6,330 bases of DNA from Lachnospiraceae bacterium UBA7598 (GTDB lineage: Bacteria; Bacillota; Clostridia; Lachnospirales; Lachnospiraceae): assembly GCA_002474415.1 (NCBI GenBank), contig DLQV01000053.1, positions 1-6,330 on the forward strand, read 5' to 3'. Below the pieces are notes generated by a model that ran no database searches, was not told where the DNA came from, and saw only the letters and a list, made by a program, of their open reading frames with translations. The position numbers were made by a program, and so were the translations under genes. How positions within the stretch are numbered: the stretch's first letter is position 1; every line of letters starts with the position of its first letter. Shown one piece after another: positions 4,403-6,330 of the stretch.

Positions 4403-5977
4403 ATGGATAAGCGGAAAGAGATTATGAAATACCGGTTTGCAGATCCACAGAAAGCGTATGATATCTGCTGTGAACTGTTAGAACAGGGCCGACAGTCGGG
4501 AAACGATTTTGAAGTTGCCTATGCGTATCTTTATATGGGAGATACGCTTTTTTCTATGGGAAAGTGTGATGAAGCACTTGCGCGTATGGCACATGCAGAA
4601 TATGTACAGAAACAGAATAGTTTTGATCACCTGCTCATGAAAACTTATAATATCACGGGCATTATTTATTCGAACATGGGGGATGCACTGTTGGCACTGG
4701 ATTATTATCATGCGGCACTGCAGCTGGCAAAAAAATATCACAATGACACGCTGGCAGCGATGATTTACAACAATACCGGTTCGCTTTTTACCAATATCGG
4801 CGATACGGCAGAGGCGGTAAAATATTTTAAAAAGGCGTATGAGTGTAAAGAAAAAAAGGAAAAAGATGACAGTGATCTGAGCTTTAATGATTTTCTGCTT
4901 TATATGAATATCTGTGATGGTTATATAAACCAGAAGCAATATGATAGGGCAAAAAAGTTTTTGGATGATATAGTAAAAACTGTCAACGGCAAGAAACAAT
5001 CGGAGTTTGAACAAATGATGATTGTACATAAATATGCCATAATCTATTTTCATTTAAAGGACCATGAAAAGGCATTTGAGATGTGTGAAAAGGCGGTACG
5101 GTTTCGTGGATGGAACCGTCAGGATGTCGAAATTTTCAATGATTATATTAATCTTGCGGGGATTATGGCAGATACCGGTCACACGGAACCGGCCAAAAAG
5201 CTGTTAGATGATATGGATGAGATTGCGCAGCAGACGGATATTGACAACCAGAAGCTTAAAATATGCAGCATACGTATCCGGATTTATGAAAAGACCGGGG
5301 AAATGGAGAAACGAAAGGAACAGCTGCAAAGGTATTACAGAATCCAAAAGCAAAGAAATGTTGAGAGAAACCGGATCATTGTTTCTGCAATCAACAATCG
5401 TTGCCGGCTGGAAGAAGAAAAAAAGAAGAACCGGTTTTTGAAGGAGGATAACCGCAAACTGATCCGCGAAAGTGAGATTGATGAACTGACAGGCATTTAC
5501 AATCGGTTGGCGTTTCAACGAAGATATGATAAGCTGTATCGCTACGCGCTTAAAAAACACGATACCTATTGTGTCGGAATCTTTGACATTGATCATTTTA
5601 AAACATATAATGACTCCTACGGCCATCTGCAGGGGGACGCATGCCTGAAACGTGTTGCACAGATTTTAAGAGAAACTTCAGATGGAAGTTTTTGCGTGGC
5701 AAGATATGGCGGGGATGAGTTTGTTTTTATGGCGTATGGTGTCGATGAAGCGGAAGTCCGGGAATTTTCCGACCGATTGGTGGGAAATATAAGACAGGAG
5801 AATATCCCGTTTGAGGCAGGCGAGAATTCGGATCATGTCACAATTTCTGTCGGAGCGATTCTTCTGGACACTACGGAAGATGTGGAACTGACAACGCTTT
5901 TAAAGAAGGCGGATCAGGTACTTTATGAGGTAAAACAGGAAGGAAAAGACGGATATAAAATACGGGGGGAGATTTAA
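4403..5977 (+). CDS. TPR-GGDEF diguanylate cyclase, second paralogue
   Basis: This 524-aa protein has the same order of parts as its upstream neighbour. TPR-like helical pairs lie near residues 37-70, 80-113 (ITGIIYSNMGDALLALDYYHAAL) and 120-153, with degenerate ones to about 310. A highly charged coiled coil runs from about 300 to 358 (RLEEEKKKNRFLKEDNRKL). The GGDEF domain starts at DELTGIYNR (360). D395-I-D397-H-F, YNDSYGH and RYGGDEF (GGDEF 436-440) are intact, so cyclase activity is expected. No RxxD site precedes the loop (DGSFCVARYGG). The two proteins are clearly homologous across their length but diverged, so this is an old tandem duplication. The ribosome site AGGA (4391-4394) overlaps the upstream stop codon and the gap is 10 nt, which suggests translational coupling. 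Many extra helical pairs before the coiled coil suggest a dimeric, signal-gated enzyme, as in other TPR-linked cyclases (inference). Confidence 0.92.
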   Translation: MDKRKEIMKYRFADPQKAYDICCELLEQGRQSGNDFEVAYAYLYMGDTLFSMGKCDEALARMAHAEYVQKQNSFDHLLMKTYNITGIIYSNMGDALLALDYYHAALQLAKKYHNDTLAAMIYNNTGSLFTNIGDTAEAVKYFKKAYECKEKKEKDDSDLSFNDFLLYMNICDGYINQKQYDRAKKFLDDIVKTVNGKKQSEFEQMMIVHKYAIIYFHLKDHEKAFEMCEKAVRFRGWNRQDVEIFNDYINLAGIMADTGHTEPAKKLLDDMDEIAQQTDIDNQKLKICSIRIRIYEKTGEMEKRKEQLQRYYRIQKQRNVERNRIIVSAINNRCRLEEEKKKNRFLKEDNRKLIRESEIDELTGIYNRLAFQRRYDKLYRYALKKHDTYCVGIFDIDHFKTYNDSYGHLQGDACLKRVAQILRETSDGSFCVARYGGDEFVFMAYGVDEAEVREFSDRLVGNIRQENIPFEAGENSDHVTISVGAILLDTTEDVELTTLLKKADQVLYEVKQEGKDGYKIRGEI

Positions 5978-5989
5978 AAAGAGGTTTTT

Positions 5990-6330
5990 ATGAGTTATTG
6001 GAAAAAATTAAAGAAGAAGTATGTGGGGGATCGCGCGTTTTACAGCCGTTATCTATTGCTTGCGGTGCCGATGATCCTGCAGAATGCCATCACGAATCTG
6101 GTCAGCTTTTTGGACAACATTATGGTGGGGCAATTGGGAACGGAACAGATGTCCGGTGTTGCAATCGTAAACCAGCTGATTTTTGTGTACAATCTGGCAA
6201 TTTTCGGAGCGGTGTCGGCGGCAAGTATTTTTGGCGCACAGTATTTCGGCAACGGGGATCACAGGGGACATATGCATTCGTTTCGCTTTAAGCTTTATGC
6301 GACGCTGCTTGTGACGGGACTTACCATAGC
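5990..6330 (+). CDS. MATE-family efflux transporter, N-terminal part (runs off window)
   Basis: The visible 113 codons encode a short basic cytoplasmic start (MSYWKKLKKKYVGDRAFYSRY). It is followed by a first membrane helix (about 20-45) with the family-typical P27, LDNIMVGQLG and G-x-x-x-M-S-G-V-A, a second helix (about 56-82, NQLIFVYNLAIFGAVSAASIFGAQYFG), and the start of a third. This pattern is characteristic of MATE antiporters, which export drugs or metabolites using a sodium or proton gradient and are usually about 440-460 aa, so roughly three quarters of the gene lies outside. The ATG at 5990 is preceded by AAAGAGG (5978-5984), 5 nt away, and lies 12 nt after the cyclase stop, so it is probably co-transcribed. 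The substrate cannot be told from this part. Co-regulation with the cyclases is likely; a functional link is not shown. Confidence 0.9.
   Translation, partial: MSYWKKLKKKYVGDRAFYSRYLLLAVPMILQNAITNLVSFLDNIMVGQLGTEQMSGVAIVNQLIFVYNLAIFGAVSAASIFGAQYFGNGDHRGHMHSFRFKLYATLLVTGLTI

Noticed and set aside
4478..5053. 191-codon minus-strand frame rich in Ile, Phe and Cys
   Set aside because: Antisense shadow of the second cyclase; AT-rich coding on the plus strand yields such hydrophobic frames on the other strand.
5998..6291. 97-codon plus-strand frame at the right edge
   Set aside because: It is an out-of-frame reading inside the MATE gene that starts at 5990; the MATE frame has membrane helices, a ribosome site and family motifs.

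Overview
The window looks like an accessory stretch of a Gram-positive, moderately AT-rich gut-type Firmicute, most likely a Lachnospiraceae member (Roseburia/Agathobacter/Blautia-like). I infer this from purine-rich AGGAGG-type ribosome sites, a perfectly spaced sigma-A promoter, a Nif11-type leader peptide with an S-T-N-G-G-G signature, and tandem TPR-GGDEF proteins. All genes that I accept are on the + strand.

Left part (about 1-1770): an IS110-family insertion sequence. It has a 429-aa DEDD/serine transposase, a short left non-coding end and a long (about 330 nt) right non-coding end. The right end folds by eye into a 5' stem-loop followed by two larger stems, each with an asymmetric internal loop. 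This is the architecture of the IS110 bridge RNA (seekRNA), and its position downstream of the transposase fits the IS1111-like subgroup. One internal-loop arm carries an 8-nt match to the sequence at the left edge of the window. The exact element ends are not resolved. Immediately right of the element is a short open stretch resembling the C-terminal helix of a disrupted, possibly MerR-type, gene.

Middle part (about 1850-2700): a 93-aa Nif11-like leader-peptide protein with no modification enzyme in view, an unrecognised and probably decayed ORF, and a 95-aa small protein resembling uncharacterised Lachnospiraceae proteins.

Right part (2750-6330): a clear promoter (TTGAAA-17-TATAAT) drives an apparent three-gene operon. 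It encodes two paralogous cytoplasmic proteins with TPR repeats, a coiled coil and a C-terminal GGDEF diguanylate cyclase domain, then the start of a MATE-family efflux transporter that runs off the window. Intergenic gaps are 10 and 12 nt. Both cyclases keep the catalytic GGDEF and metal-binding aspartates but lack the RxxD inhibitory site. The module probably links a TPR-sensed signal to c-di-GMP; whether the transporter shares that signal is inference.
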